Shown one piece after another: positions 36,026-46,081 of a stretch of DNA of 64,000 nt (positions within the stretch are counted from its first letter, which is position 1; each line of letters starts with the position of its first letter). The position numbers and the translations under genes were made by a program. The notes beneath the pieces are model-generated. The model searched no databases. It was not told where the DNA came from and was given only the letters and a program-made list of their open reading frames with translations. Source of the stretch: Thiospirochaeta perfilievii (lineage in GTDB: Bacteria > Spirochaetota > Spirochaetia > DSM-2461); the NCBI RefSeq assembly GCF_008329945.1, contig NZ_CP035807.1:434001-498000 (forward strand), in the 5' to 3' direction.

Positions 36026-37807
36026 CTACAAATATTTTATAATTATTCCTAGGAATTGATCTCCGTAACTCTCCAGTTTCTTCTCTCCAACACCATTTAC
36101 TAATAAAAATTCTTCTGAGTTCCTAGGTTTTAAATTACTCATATCTGTTAAAGTCTTATCTGAGAAAACAACATATGGTGGAACGTTTTTCTCCTTAGCA
36201 ATATCTAATCTTACCCTTCGTAATCTTTCAAATAGTTCTTCATCCTTAGTTAAAGTTATAGCTTCCCTACTTTTTTTACTCTTCTCAATTACAGGTTTAA
36301 ACATAGTGGTTTTTATTCGTCCATATAGAAGATCTGTCCCCTTTTCAGATATAACTAAAGCGTTGTACCTTTCACTATCCTGAATTAGGCACTCTTGACC
36401 TAATAACTCATCTATTACTAAGTGCCAAAACTCTTTTGTTTTACTTTTACCTATACCAAAAGTCTTAATTTTATCATGTTCAAACTTTAAAATTTTACTA
36501 CTCTTAGAACCTCTTACTACATCAATAGTATGATTTATTCCAAACTTTTGACCTGTTCTAGCAATAGCAGATAAAATCATCTGGGAGTCTACAGTTATAT
36601 CAATTAACTCATTTTCGTTGTTACAAACATCACAATTATTACAGTTTCCTGGGTGTTCCTCTTCAAAATAACTTAAAAGTTGCTTTCTTCTGCAGACATT
36701 CCTTGAAGCATATCTAAGTATTTTATTAAGATTATGTCTAGACTTCTCCTGTTCATGAATATCCTCAATTTTATTAATAAAGTAGTTTATTTTAACACTA
36801 TCACCTCGACTAAAAAGTAGTATACACTCTGAGTCTGATCCATCTCGACCTGCACGACCGGTCTCTTGATAATACCCTTCAATATTTTTTGGTAAGTCTC
36901 CATGGATTACATACTTAATATTACTCTTATCAATGCCCATTCCAAATGCAATTGTTGCAACAATGACATCGGTTTCATCACAGTTAAATTTTTCTTGATT
37001 CCCTGTTCTTACTCTCTCTTCTAAACCGGCATGATATGGAAGTGCTTTTATTCCATTAGCAACAAGGAAAGCTGCGGTTTTCTCTACATCATTTCTTGAT
37101 GTTCTATAAATTATACCAGCTTTGCCGACTCTATCCTTTGTAAGTTTAAGCAGTTGATCTTTTGTTTTTGATTTTCTTACAACCCTATAGGATAACTCAG
37201 GTCTATCAAATGAAGCCCTTGTTATAAAAGGTCTAATTAGATCTAGCTTATAAATAATATCCGATTGAACCTGTTTAGTCGCGGTGGCTGTAAAAGCCGC
37301 AATTACTGTATTTGGGAAAAACTTCCTTATATTAGTAAGGGATAAATAGTCAGGTCGAAAATCATGCCCCCAGTCTGATAAACAATGGGCTTCATCAATT
37401 GCAAAAAGTGATATATTTAACTGACTTAGAGTCTGAATAAATGTTGTTAGAGCAAATCTCTCTGGTGAGATATATAAAAGTTTTATCTTATTTTTTTGTA
37501 AATCCCTATATATCTGAATAGTTTTATCTTTATCAAGGGAACTATTTATATATGCTGCAGATATTCCAATTTGTACAGCAGAATCAACCTGATCCTTCAT
37601 TAAAGCTATTAATGGACTAACAACTACTGTAATCCCTGGTAATAAAATTGAGGGTAGTTGATAACAGAGAGATTTACCTCCCCCTGTTGGCATTGCAGCA
37701 AAAACATCCCTACCATCTAATATAGAAGAGACAATTGCTTCTTGATTTTTTTTAAAGGATGAAAATCCAAATACTGACTGTAATGTATTAAAAACTCTAT
37801 TATTCAC
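36026..37807 (-). CDS. recQ: ATP-dependent DNA helicase RecQ
   Basis: This 593-residue protein is a full superfamily 2 RecQ: motif 0 FKKNQEAIV, Walker A MPTGGGKSLCYQLP, DEAH box IDEAHCLSDWGHDF, motif III AFTATAT and motif VI QETGRAGRDG. The zinc-binding cysteines (CNNCDVC region, about 380-400), the RQC winged helix and a C-terminal HRDC domain (about 515-590) follow. It unwinds DNA in recombination and fork repair. A partial copy lies 8 kb to the left in the same orientation. The last 33 residues differ between the two copies while the middle is almost identical. Confidence 0.95.
   Translation of the reverse strand: MNNRVFNTLQSVFGFSSFKKNQEAIVSSILDGRDVFAAMPTGGGKSLCYQLPSILLPGITVVVSPLIALMKDQVDSAVQIGISAAYINSSLDKDKTIQIYRDLQKNKIKLLYISPERFALTTFIQTLSQLNISLFAIDEAHCLSDWGHDFRPDYLSLTNIRKFFPNTVIAAFTATATKQVQSDIIYKLDLIRPFITRASFDRPELSYRVVRKSKTKDQLLKLTKDRVGKAGIIYRTSRNDVEKTAAFLVANGIKALPYHAGLEERVRTGNQEKFNCDETDVIVATIAFGMGIDKSNIKYVIHGDLPKNIEGYYQETGRAGRDGSDSECILLFSRGDSVKINYFINKIEDIHEQEKSRHNLNKILRYASRNVCRRKQLLSYFEEEHPGNCNNCDVCNNENELIDITVDSQMILSAIARTGQKFGINHTIDVVRGSKSSKILKFEHDKIKTFGIGKSKTKEFWHLVIDELLGQECLIQDSERYNALVISEKGTDLLYGRIKTTMFKPVIEKSKKSREAITLTKDEELFERLRRVRLDIAKEKNVPPYVVFSDKTLTDMSNLKPRNSEEFLLVNGVGEKKLESYGDQFLGIIIKYL
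36126..36940 (-). repeat. Direct repeat copy B (recQ segment, 815 bp)
   Basis: Same length and orientation as 27369-28183, lying inside the intact recQ gene. Recombination between the two would excise the roughly 8.8 kb between them as a circle and leave one recQ. Confidence 0.85.
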
Positions 37808-37821
37808 TCTCTAACATGCTA

Positions 37822-38751
37822 TCAATAGCCCCTCTCTTCATCATAAATTACATGAAAACGTTCAAAAAGGACAGGGATCTCTTCTGAAAATTCTTTTTCA
37901 TCGTTTTCATAATCAATTTTAAAAAACTTTTTATGTCCCTCTCTCCAATATTTTAGTGTTTTATTTCCCTCACCTTCAAGTTTTGCTTCATTTTCACTAA
38001 TTTCATTAAATTTTATAATTTTTATTTCTTTTGTTTCTATAATACATCCAGGTAGACCATTTCCATATGTAATAATTGAGAGATCTCCAACCTGAGGAAC
38101 TTTATCATCCTTACTATATAGATCATATGCTGAACTAGTTGCAGTTTTAATTCCTGTTTTAACTAGTCCCAATAGTCTATTTGGTAGTATCTCCCCATAA
38201 CAAAAATTCCAAACTTCATATTCCCTATCTTTATACTCCTTATTTATAGATATAAATCTCTTCCAGTACTCATCAATTTTTCTAGACAACTCTTCTTGAT
38301 TATATATCTTATATTTAAAAACAATCTGATCTCTACATTTTAAACCATTCTCATAAATTATGGTTTTGTAATTTTTAATAAAGTAGTTTTTATTTATAGA
38401 GTCAATTATAAAACCACAGGACTGATAAAGGTATATCTGTTTAATGCTACTATTACCGGTTTTAATTAAAATTTCCTTATAAGAGTTCTCTTTAGAGTAT
38501 TGAATAGCATACTCTAATAATTCTGATCCAATTTTCCGATCTTGATATTCAATTTCAACTGCAACACAGACAATCTCAACTGACTTATGTATAGTTTCAT
38601 TTAAACCTATTATCCCTACGATTGATCCATTACAAAATGAACCAAAAAACGTAGTAGAGTCTATATATTTTTTTATTTGATCAGCATCTTCATCGGCTAA
38701 GTAGACTAAATTATAGGGTATTTCATTACTCTTTAATTTTTTAATTCCCAT
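37822..38751 (-). CDS. GNAT acetyltransferase fused to an ASCH domain
   Basis: This 309-residue protein has an N-terminal GNAT domain (about 1-135) with the acetyl-CoA loop region EYQDRKIGSELLEYA and the later LYQSCGFII. A C-terminal ASCH domain (about 165-300) starts around VWNFCYGE and includes VKTGIKTATSSAYDLY and VGDLSIITYGNG. ASCH domains bind RNA or modified nucleosides, so the fusion may acetylate or sense nucleoside-type substrates. It lies 14 bases upstream of recQ and is probably co-transcribed. An AGGAGG site precedes the ATG. Confidence 0.85.
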   Translation of the reverse strand: MGIKKLKSNEIPYNLVYLADEDADQIKKYIDSTTFFGSFCNGSIVGIIGLNETIHKSVEIVCVAVEIEYQDRKIGSELLEYAIQYSKENSYKEILIKTGNSSIKQIYLYQSCGFIIDSINKNYFIKNYKTIIYENGLKCRDQIVFKYKIYNQEELSRKIDEYWKRFISINKEYKDREYEVWNFCYGEILPNRLLGLVKTGIKTATSSAYDLYSKDDKVPQVGDLSIITYGNGLPGCIIETKEIKIIKFNEISENEAKLEGEGNKTLKYWREGHKKFFKIDYENDEKEFSEEIPVLFERFHVIYDEERGY

Positions 38752-38892
38752 ACCACCCTCCTAAACCCGTTAATTCTCTCCTATATTTTACAATTATTAA
38801 ATACTTCTTAAGTAGTATAATTATATCAAAGTAAATTTACTTATGAAAATGCATAAAAAAGGCTTGGGGAGATTGAAAATATTTAACAACTT

Positions 38893-39211
38893 TTATTGGT
38901 AGATTTCTAAATTATTAATAAATGAAATATAAGCTGCTTCATTTTCATCAGTTAGTTTTATTATTTTAATACCATAACTATATTTATTATTATCAGATTT
39001 TTTATCCCATATAATATCACCACATATTTTAATTATATCCAGGCTTGGAAATACTAGGGTAAAGGTTATATTTTTATTGTCCTTAAAGGAGTATATTGTC
39101 TCTATATTCATTCATTCCTTCCCTACTTAAATTAAGAACTAGCAGCTCAGCATTAGTACATTCAGCCTTGCAGATTACAGGGAATCTTTTGTGTTTTCTT
39201 TTCTCTCTCAT
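38893..39211 (-). pseudogene. PilZ domain gene broken at a GAAT repeat
   Basis: An ATG at 39211 (GAGG seven bases upstream) opens a frame reading KRKHKRFPVICKAE and LVLNLSREGMNE, the N-terminal half of a PilZ domain with its basic cluster and the x-L-S-x-x-G motif. It stops soon after. The second half continues in another frame from 39111 (GDIIWDKK, YGIKIIKL) as a 72-codon frame. The shift sits at three tandem GAAT units (plus-strand ATTC at 39106-39117). Removing one unit restores a PilZ protein of about 105 residues. It may be a pseudogene or phase variable. Confidence 0.7.
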
Positions 39212-39282
39212 GATATTCCTCAATTTGTTTTTAAATATATATTCAATTTTTTTATCGGTAAATATTTAAGATTAATAAATGA

Positions 39283-39298
39283 CTGCCAATTATGGCAG
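39283..39298 (-). terminator. Short hairpin after rsgA
   Basis: CTGCCA/TGGCAG with an ATTA loop, 7 bases past the rsgA stop. It is followed by an AT-rich but not T-only stretch on the minus strand, so it is a moderate candidate. Confidence 0.4.
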
Positions 39299-39304
39299 CC
39301 TAGA

Positions 39305-40363
39305 CTATTTTTTTAAACTTTTTGCAAACTTGGAAATATCTTTCCACTTTTTTTTCTCATCTAACTTAGCTTTAATTGATGTTTTTCTCTCAAGAAAATT
39401 AAGCTCCTTCTTCATTTTGAGATACCTATTATACCGATCAAGGTTCAACTCACCACTGTCTAATAACTCTTTGATCACGCAACCAGGCTCTCCATTATGA
39501 GTGCAGTTTGAAAATTTACACTCTCTTGATAAATCAATAATATCATTAAATGTACTATCTAAAGTTCTCTCATCACCCCAAAGCTGTAACTCTTTCAAAC
39601 CTGGACTATCTATTAAAATAGAACCATTATCCAATAAAATTAACTCCTTGTGGGTTGTAGTATGTTTACCTTTTTTATCACTCTCTCTAATCGCCCCAGT
39701 TGCCATAACACTCTGACCGCAGAGAGTATTTATTAGGGCTGATTTACCAACACCTGAAAATCCAGTGAATCCTACTGTTTTCCCAGGTTTCAATAACTCT
39801 CTCAGTTCGCTAATACCACTTCCATCAATGGTGCTTGTCAATATAACTGCTGTTCCAGCTGCGATTAACTCAGTCTTATAGAGATATTCATCACAACTTT
39901 CACATAGGTCAGTTTTATTTAATACTATAATTGGTGTGGCACCACTATCCCATGCTCTAGTTAAAAAACGTTCCACAGCACCTTCTGAGTAGTTTCGACC
40001 ACCATCTAGTGCAAAAACCAAAAAGATATAGTCTAAATTAGCTGCAATTATTTGCTCTTGGGTTTCATTCCCAGCTCTCTTTCTAGAGAAAGCAGTAGTT
40101 CTATCTACTAACTTCTCTATTACAGCCATATTTTTATCTATTTTGACAGCTACCCAATCACCAATTGTGGGATAATCTGCCCTATTTATTGCACTATATT
40201 GAAAATGTCCAGAGATTTTTCCAGGGAATCTTCCCTGTTCTGTCTCAATTTCATATAGGTGCCTCGACTCTTTTACAATTCGCCCTATATTTAAACCTTG
40301 TGCTACTAAATTTAATGTTTTATCTTTAAAATAGGATGTTAATCCCCATTTTTCTAAATTCAT
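39305..40363 (-). CDS. rsgA: Ribosome small subunit-dependent GTPase A
   Basis: This 352-residue protein is a circularly permuted GTPase. After an N-terminal OB fold (about 30-100) come G4 LNKTDLC (about 145), then G1 GFSGVGKSALIN (about 198) and G3 LIDSPGL. A C-terminal zinc module with CKFSNCTHNGEPGC (about 290) follows. The order G4-G1-G3 is the signature of RsgA/YjeQ, which checks late maturation of the 30S subunit. It is a single gene with no clear partner nearby. The length is normal. Confidence 0.96.
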   Translation of the reverse strand: MNLEKWGLTSYFKDKTLNLVAQGLNIGRIVKESRHLYEIETEQGRFPGKISGHFQYSAINRADYPTIGDWVAVKIDKNMAVIEKLVDRTTAFSRKRAGNETQEQIIAANLDYIFLVFALDGGRNYSEGAVERFLTRAWDSGATPIIVLNKTDLCESCDEYLYKTELIAAGTAVILTSTIDGSGISELRELLKPGKTVGFTGFSGVGKSALINTLCGQSVMATGAIRESDKKGKHTTTHKELILLDNGSILIDSPGLKELQLWGDERTLDSTFNDIIDLSRECKFSNCTHNGEPGCVIKELLDSGELNLDRYNRYLKMKKELNFLERKTSIKAKLDEKKKWKDISKFAKSLKK

Positions 40364-40517
40364 CGTTATAATCCTATTAGGACTTAAGTCCTAGTCATCA
40401 CTAGAGATTTGATTATATATCTGTCTGTTTTGGACATACCAAACCACTTACACTAAAAATAAAGGTTGATGTCATGTTCGATAATTTAGAATTTTTTAAA
40501 ATTACTGTATAAAGTAA

Positions 40518-40595
40518 TTATTGAACAGAAACACCAAGGATTTGTTGGCAAGGAATAACTCGGTTATTACTAACCATTTTTACAATTACAATCAT
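40518..40595 (-). CDS. Possible 25-residue small protein
   Basis: In the 317-base gap between rsgA and cheX an ATG at 40595 follows a perfect AGGAGG with six bases between. It opens a 25-codon frame beginning MIVIVKMVSNN and ending LGVSVQ. The ribosome site is the strongest reason to consider it. The sequence is moderately hydrophobic and unlike anything I know. It could also be a relic of a longer gene or a leader peptide. The rest of the gap shows nothing else. Confidence 0.3.
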   Translation of the reverse strand: MIVIVKMVSNNRVIPCQQILGVSVQ

Positions 40596-40680
40596 TAAAG
40601 ACCTCCTAGGTTTTTATTAATTATGAAGCATAACTTAAAGTAAAACAAGCTTATGCTCTAAATATATTTTTGATTTATAT

Positions 40681-41145
40681 TTATGAGGTTGAAATATTTA
40701 TCTGCATTTCAAATGAACCAAATGCTGTAGTAAAAGGTAGACCAATAATAGCTCCTTTATTTGGCCAGTTTATTGTATGATTTTTCCCTTGAACAGTAAT
40801 AGGAACTGTAATATCAATTTTTTTTTGTGAAATCTTATTTAAAGCATTTCCTGATATGATATTTGCAAATTCACCAACCATTCCATGTATCATATCATCT
40901 ACATCATTTGATTGAACATTCATTCCAGATTCAATTAATAATCTTACAGCTAAAGATCTAGGTAATCGAATAACAATAACACCCTCTGTGTCACCTACTA
41001 TTCCAATAATTCCGGAGATCTCCCATCTATGGTTACCTGAACCTGTTACGATATAGGGGGCTCCATGTTGAGGAGTTAAATTAAACATCTCTTGAAACAT
41101 ACTGATAGCAGAATTTAAAAATGGATTAATAATTGTTACATTCAT
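40681..41145 (-). CDS. cheX: Chemotaxis protein CheX (CheY-P phosphatase)
   Basis: This 154-residue protein belongs to the CheC/CheX/FliY phosphatase family. The active-site E-x-x-N pattern is in MVGEFANIISGNAL (about 90-103), and there is one such site as in CheX. N-terminal FLNSAISMFQEMF and the central GIVGDTEGVIVI segments fit CheX. It would remove phosphate from CheY and so end chemotactic signalling; spirochaetes use CheX for this. The ATG lies 7 bases after a TATAAT box without a ribosome site. Confidence 0.88.
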   Translation of the reverse strand: MNVTIINPFLNSAISMFQEMFNLTPQHGAPYIVTGSGNHRWEISGIIGIVGDTEGVIVIRLPRSLAVRLLIESGMNVQSNDVDDMIHGMVGEFANIISGNALNKISQKKIDITVPITVQGKNHTINWPNKGAIIGLPFTTAFGSFEMQINISTS

Positions 41146-41152
41146 ACTTACT

Positions 41153-41158
41153 ATTATA
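41153..41158 (-). promoter_or_regulatory. TATAAT box 7 bases before the cheX start
   Basis: A perfect TATAAT on the minus strand is separated from the ATG by AGTAAGT only, so the transcript would be leaderless or nearly so. The remaining bases up to 41361 hold no gene that I can see. Confidence 0.45.
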
Positions 41159-41361
41159 AGTTCATTTATATAAAAAGACTATTGGATATTACAAAAAAAT
41201 GTATCTATCCCCATTAGGGTGGCTAGAACTATCCATCTATTGAATCTTTTAGGGATGTTATAGATAAAAAAGTGTTGGACTATCACAAAACCAAATTGTG
41301 TTGATATTTATGGAGTCCAGACAACTTTTTTTAATTTTTCGTTATGATAAAAATAGGGTAA

Positions 41362-42849
41362 TTATAAAGCGTATTTTAATTGAATACCAAAGGAGATATT
41401 ATCAGTCCACTCTGTTCCACTTAGGATATCTGTATCATATCCTGTTGCAACCTGCTCAGTCATATATGTAGCTGTAGCTGTATCCATTCCAAAGGCTGTT
41501 TCAAAAACTGTCTGTATTTTCGCCTTTTGTTCATCTGTTACTTTATAGTTATCAGGCGCCTTTGCCTTTGTTCCATGTAGGAATATAGATAGAGAAGCTC
41601 GTTTACTTAACTCTATTGATGCTTCTAAATTATACATATAGTCTAATCCAACAACTGAGTATGTAGATGAACCAGCTCCACATATACCAGCAAAAGCTGC
41701 AAGATCTGCATCATAACTCATACCATTAGCTCCTGCAAAAATTTCTATTTGCTCATCTAAATGTCCATCTTCTATACCATCAAGTCCGTTAAAGTCTTGG
41801 GTGCTTACTAGGTTGTATCCACCTGCTATTGTTACCTTTTTACCTAAAGCCTTAGTTTTAATAACACCTCCAGCTGTAATAATATCTAGGTTAGCTGATT
41901 TTGTAGAAAATGCAGCATTATCCTGGTAAGCACTAATTGAAGCTTCATCACCCCAAAGTTTTTGATATCCAACATATGGCATAATACTTACACTAGGTAG
42001 GTTTAGATCATAACTAACTTGTCCATTAATTGTACTTGAGTTATAACCATAGTCGGCAGTAAGATAAGCATTCCCCGCTTTAGTTTCATTCTCATCCTTT
42101 AAGTATCTATTCCCTATTGCATACTGATAAGAAGCATTTAACTGAACTCCGGCAATTCCATATTCAGCATATACAACATTTGTTAATGCGTAGTCATTAT
42201 CTAATACAGCTGAGTTTTGTATAAAGTCCGAGCATCCTTTAGCGAAGGCGTATCCAATCCCACTATTTTCATTAATATGCAGATCAATGTTAATCATTGG
42301 CTTATTAACAAGTGCAGACATTGAGTGTAATACATAATCATTATCTAAGTCTCCACCCCACATATATGAGTAGGCTGTATTTGCTGTAGCTTTAATTGTT
42401 TGATTACCTATAGAGATACCTAATGGTCTACCTCCTCCAACTTCTAGTGGTCTCCACATAATAAAAGCGTTTGTTAAATCAACATCTATCTCTTCAACAT
42501 TATGATTATCACTACCATCAACATTATCTGGAGAATTAGGATCCATGGATAAAGAGAGTACTCCAAACCACTGTGAAACCCCGGGGATACCTGATGAAAC
42601 ATTAATATTCCCCTTTACTCTCATATATTGACTATCTCTGTTACTAGCTCCAGCCCTTTGATTTGCATCCCACGCTGGTGTATCAAAGGGTGACTTATAT
42701 GATTCCTGCATTTTTAATACTGTGGTGATATCTCCACTAACTACAGGGGTATATAGAGTACCCTCATCTACTTTAGATACAGCTTCTTGAGCCTGTATAA
42801 GAGATCCCATTCCTACTAAAACTAAAATGAACATTAGCATTTTTTTCAT
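41362..42849 (-). CDS. Outer-membrane porin-like beta-barrel protein
   Basis: This 495-residue protein has a signal peptide (about 1-20, ending IQAQ). It continues with amphipathic strands of 8-10 residues ending in aromatic residues, with Gly/Asn/Asp-rich turns, such as AFIMWRPLEVG, VVYAEYGIAGVQLNASYQYAIG and SIMPYVGYQKLWG. The C-terminus ISFGIQLKYAL is a typical last strand. No close family can be named. It stands alone with an AGGAG site. A role in solute passage or attachment is inferred only. Confidence 0.7.
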   Translation of the reverse strand: MKKMLMFILVLVGMGSLIQAQEAVSKVDEGTLYTPVVSGDITTVLKMQESYKSPFDTPAWDANQRAGASNRDSQYMRVKGNINVSSGIPGVSQWFGVLSLSMDPNSPDNVDGSDNHNVEEIDVDLTNAFIMWRPLEVGGGRPLGISIGNQTIKATANTAYSYMWGGDLDNDYVLHSMSALVNKPMINIDLHINENSGIGYAFAKGCSDFIQNSAVLDNDYALTNVVYAEYGIAGVQLNASYQYAIGNRYLKDENETKAGNAYLTADYGYNSSTINGQVSYDLNLPSVSIMPYVGYQKLWGDEASISAYQDNAAFSTKSANLDIITAGGVIKTKALGKKVTIAGGYNLVSTQDFNGLDGIEDGHLDEQIEIFAGANGMSYDADLAAFAGICGAGSSTYSVVGLDYMYNLEASIELSKRASLSIFLHGTKAKAPDNYKVTDEQKAKIQTVFETAFGMDTATATYMTEQVATGYDTDILSGTEWTDNISFGIQLKYAL

Positions 42850-42958
42850 TATTATTTTCTCCTTTTATAGTAAGTAGATAAATAATATCACGGAATTCTC
42901 TAACGGTGTTTATAAATTTAACTAAATTAGTAAAATTAATGACGTTAATTATAAAGTC

Positions 42959-42997
42959 AAAAAAAATCTGTTACCTAGATATAATTGAGTAACAGAT
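42959..42997 (-). terminator. Intrinsic terminator of the chemoreceptor gene
   Basis: A nine-base-pair stem ATCTGTTAC/GTAACAGAT with a 14-base loop lies 17 bases past the chemoreceptor stop. On the minus strand it is followed by eight consecutive T, which is a classic Rho-independent layout. Confidence 0.8.
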
Positions 42998-43013
42998 ATT
43001 TAGATTTAAATTA

Positions 43014-44846
43014 TTAGTTAGCTTTAAGCAGTTCTAACCTATTAGAAATACTAAGATCATTGTTATCTATCTTAAAAAAGCTTATGGTTTCATCTAATAT
43101 TATTGCTTGACTATTTAACTCTTCGGCCATAGATGATGACTCCTCTGATACCGATGCATTTTGCTGAATAACCTTATCGAGCTGCATTATAGCTTGATTG
43201 ATCTGTTCTGCTCCTGAATTTTGTTCATGGCTAGATGCACTTATTTCTTGGATTAATTCTGCAGTTCGCTGAATATCAGGGATCATATCAATAATCTTCT
43301 TCCCTGCCTTATCCGCCACATCAACACTATCATTAGCAAGAATATTTATTTCAGCTGATGCTAATTTACTTCTCTCTGCTAACTTGCCCACCTCTGAAGC
43401 AACTACAGCAAAACCCTTCCCATACTCACCTGCTCTAGCAGCTTCTATAGATGCATTTAGTGCTAATAAGTTAGTATTTCTTGCTATCTCTTCAATAATT
43501 GTTATTTTTTCTGCAATTGTTTTCATTGCTGCAACTGTTTGACTAACATATTCTGACCCAACTTTAGCATTTTCTGCTGATTTTTGAGCAATTTTTTCAG
43601 TTTGTGATGCATTATCAGCATTTCTTTTAATATTTGACACCATCTCCTCCATAGAGGATGAGATCTCCTGGATAGAGGAGGCCTGCTCTGAAGCCCCCTG
43701 GGACATCTGATTGGCTGTATCACTTAACTGACTACTTCCTGAAGAGACGTTTTTTGAACTTGAATCAACCTGAATTATAGTATTATGTATTGTTGAGATT
43801 GCTCCTTGAAGATTTTGAGAGATAATTCCTAATTCGTCACTACTATCCAATGATATCTTAGTTGTTAAATCACCAAGGGCATATGACTTAATAAACTTCA
43901 GTATTTTTGCAACTGGACGTGTAATTGATAAAATTATTAACACAACAAATATAATACTAAGAATAACAGCTATAAATCCGGTTATTAAAGCGATATCAAT
44001 ACTCTTTTTAGCCATCATCTCTGTATCTTTTGATATAGAACTCATTTCAATATTTGTTTTAGATACAATCTCTGCAATAATAGGTTCTATCTGATGTACA
44101 GCACTTCTAAGTTCAGCTGTATACCCCTCAATCTCTATATCTTTATCTGTTAAGTTTTTAAATTTCAGACGATATAGTTCTATAAGTGTCTTTAACTCAT
44201 TTTTAATATTGGAATCTAAATTTGAATTTTCTATACTCTTTTTTATTTCTAAAATACTACTATCTACTTTTTTAATATATGACTCTTCCTTCCGGAGAAG
44301 ATAGTCTTTCTCGTTTCTCCTTAGATTAAGATACTCTATTAATATTTTCTCTTCATTATATTTCTCAAGCTCAGCTTCTATATTGTGGGAAGCGGACCTA
44401 AACTCTCCCTGTAGACCTTGATCATAACTTAACCCTTTAACTTTATATGCATCAACAACTTTTATAAATAGGTCCTTGTAAGTTGTAATATATTTGATTA
44501 TATCAGCTGAGGATTCATAGGATACCCCATTGTTTTTATCAATATTTTTTATAAGTTCAGCTTTGGTGATTATCTCTTTTACTGACTGCTCAACATTTGA
44601 TAAATATATAAGTTCCAAGCGTGAAAAAAAGTCTTTCTCCGATCTTCTAGCCTCAAGCATAGATATTTCAATATCCGTTGAAAGACTTTTTTTAACTTCA
44701 ACTTCATCTAATAACTTATTATAACTTCTTTGAATTTCTATAAATGAGCTCTGATATTGAATAATTACAACTATAAATAGTAGAACAACAATTGTAAAAC
44801 TTAACCCAATCTTAAAACCTATTTTCATATTTTTTATAAATGACAT
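43014..44846 (-). CDS. Methyl-accepting chemotaxis protein with long helical periplasmic domain
   Basis: This 610-residue transmembrane receptor has TM1 at about 10-30, an all-helical ligand domain of about 250 residues (rich in Glu/Lys heptads, such as [19 protein letters not shown]), TM2 at about 285-310, a HAMP domain ([10 protein letters not shown]) and the signalling domain with the tip [21 protein letters not shown]. The double R-x-E-K-D repeat in the sensor resembles helical bimodular (HBM) sensors. The ligand is unknown. I start at 44846, where AAGGG lies 7 bases upstream, rather than at an earlier in-frame start. Confidence 0.92.
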   Translation of the reverse strand: MSFIKNMKIGFKIGLSFTIVVLLFIVVIIQYQSSFIEIQRSYNKLLDEVEVKKSLSTDIEISMLEARRSEKDFFSRLELIYLSNVEQSVKEIITKAELIKNIDKNNGVSYESSADIIKYITTYKDLFIKVVDAYKVKGLSYDQGLQGEFRSASHNIEAELEKYNEEKILIEYLNLRRNEKDYLLRKEESYIKKVDSSILEIKKSIENSNLDSNIKNELKTLIELYRLKFKNLTDKDIEIEGYTAELRSAVHQIEPIIAEIVSKTNIEMSSISKDTEMMAKKSIDIALITGFIAVILSIIFVVLIILSITRPVAKILKFIKSYALGDLTTKISLDSSDELGIISQNLQGAISTIHNTIIQVDSSSKNVSSGSSQLSDTANQMSQGASEQASSIQEISSSMEEMVSNIKRNADNASQTEKIAQKSAENAKVGSEYVSQTVAAMKTIAEKITIIEEIARNTNLLALNASIEAARAGEYGKGFAVVASEVGKLAERSKLASAEINILANDSVDVADKAGKKIIDMIPDIQRTAELIQEISASSHEQNSGAEQINQAIMQLDKVIQQNASVSEESSSMAEELNSQAIILDETISFFKIDNNDLSISNRLELLKAN

Positions 44847-44929
44847 ATTCATACCCTTTTTATTTACAGCTAACTTTGAATATATGCAGTTATTGATGTA
44901 AGTCAAGAATAAAAAGAGTATATAAATAT

Positions 44930-46075
44930 TTATGGAAGTCCATTAAAATCTCTCTGCCATGAGCCTTTTTTATACTCCCTTGGAGGAACTCCCACAACCC
45001 TATTAAAAACTTTACTAAAATAGTTAACATCTTCAAAACCTAGATTAAGTGCAATATCTGTTATTGATTCATTAGTATTTCCAAGCATCCATCTTGCTTC
45101 CATTACTCTTTTTTCCCTAATATACTCTGTAATATTTTTACCAACCTCTTTTTTAAAAAGCCTTGATAGATATGCTGGGTTTGAACCAATATGAGACGCA
45201 ATAGTGTCAAGTTCCAATTTTGTATGCAGATTTAAAACTATATACTGACATGTTTTAACAATCTTATAACTATGATTTTCAATACCGTAGTTATGTACCG
45301 CATCACAGTAGTGTAATAACATATCAAAAGTTAAATTCTTTATACCATCAACAGATGTTTCTGACTCTATTTTAAAAGCAAAAGACTCTGAAATATTATG
45401 TAGTAAATAATTTGGTAATCCACCCTTCTCTGCACTTAATCTACATATACTATTTAATATAATTGCTAAGTTTTTTTGGGAACGTAGAGGGTTATTTGGA
45501 AATCTATCTTGAAAGGTAGCAATATTGTATAGCCCCTTAGTAAATAGTTTCTTTAAACCTTCCCTATCACCGCTTGAGATTAAATATCTAATACTCCTCT
45601 CTATCTCATATACTTCATCTATCTCAGAAGAATTTAACTTTGATATATCGTCAAAAACTGGATTATGAACTTTTATAGGGTCACTACTAAACTCTAAATC
45701 TAATGTTCCTATATCACCTAGACAGAGAAGCTGAGTGTAAGACTTTATCTTTTCGATACTTTTAATTGGAATCTCAATATTAATGGAGTGTCCTCTACCA
45801 AGCTTAGGTGGAGGATCAGTATCTAAAATAAATGGCCCTAATATAATATATCCCTTCTGTAACGGACTACATAAAAAGCGTAAACCATTATCATCTTTTA
45901 TATTAATATATCGTAATCCATCAGCTTTAGAAGCTAAAAACTCTTCTATTTTTGAGAGATCTAACACAGTGGAATTTATTGGCCCTGTATGGAGCCCAAT
46001 ATTACTTTCTTTAGAAATATAATTTATGTTTAGCTCAGTAATATTATAATAAAAGTTTAAATATCTATTAATCAT
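44930..46075 (-). CDS. AraC family transcriptional regulator
   Basis: This 381-residue protein has a long N-terminal part (about 1-270) without a recognised cupin, probably a PocR-like or other ligand sensor. A C-terminal AraC double helix-turn-helix (about 275-375) follows, with [19 protein letters not shown] and [20 protein letters not shown]. It is divergent from a sugar transporter and a GH2 hydrolase, so it is likely their sugar-dependent activator. A TATAAT box ends 6 bases before the ATG and no ribosome site is seen. Confidence 0.9.
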   Translation of the reverse strand: MINRYLNFYYNITELNINYISKESNIGLHTGPINSTVLDLSKIEEFLASKADGLRYINIKDDNGLRFLCSPLQKGYIILGPFILDTDPPPKLGRGHSINIEIPIKSIEKIKSYTQLLCLGDIGTLDLEFSSDPIKVHNPVFDDISKLNSSEIDEVYEIERSIRYLISSGDREGLKKLFTKGLYNIATFQDRFPNNPLRSQKNLAIILNSICRLSAEKGGLPNYLLHNISESFAFKIESETSVDGIKNLTFDMLLHYCDAVHNYGIENHSYKIVKTCQYIVLNLHTKLELDTIASHIGSNPAYLSRLFKKEVGKNITEYIREKRVMEARWMLGNTNESITDIALNLGFEDVNYFSKVFNRVVGVPPREYKKGSWQRDFNGLP

Positions 46076-46081
46076 AAGAAT

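Noticed and set aside
27266-37807. Insertion sequence or transposase linked to the recQ duplication
   Set aside because: No transposase, integrase or terminal inverted repeat was found in the segment, so I report only the direct repeats.
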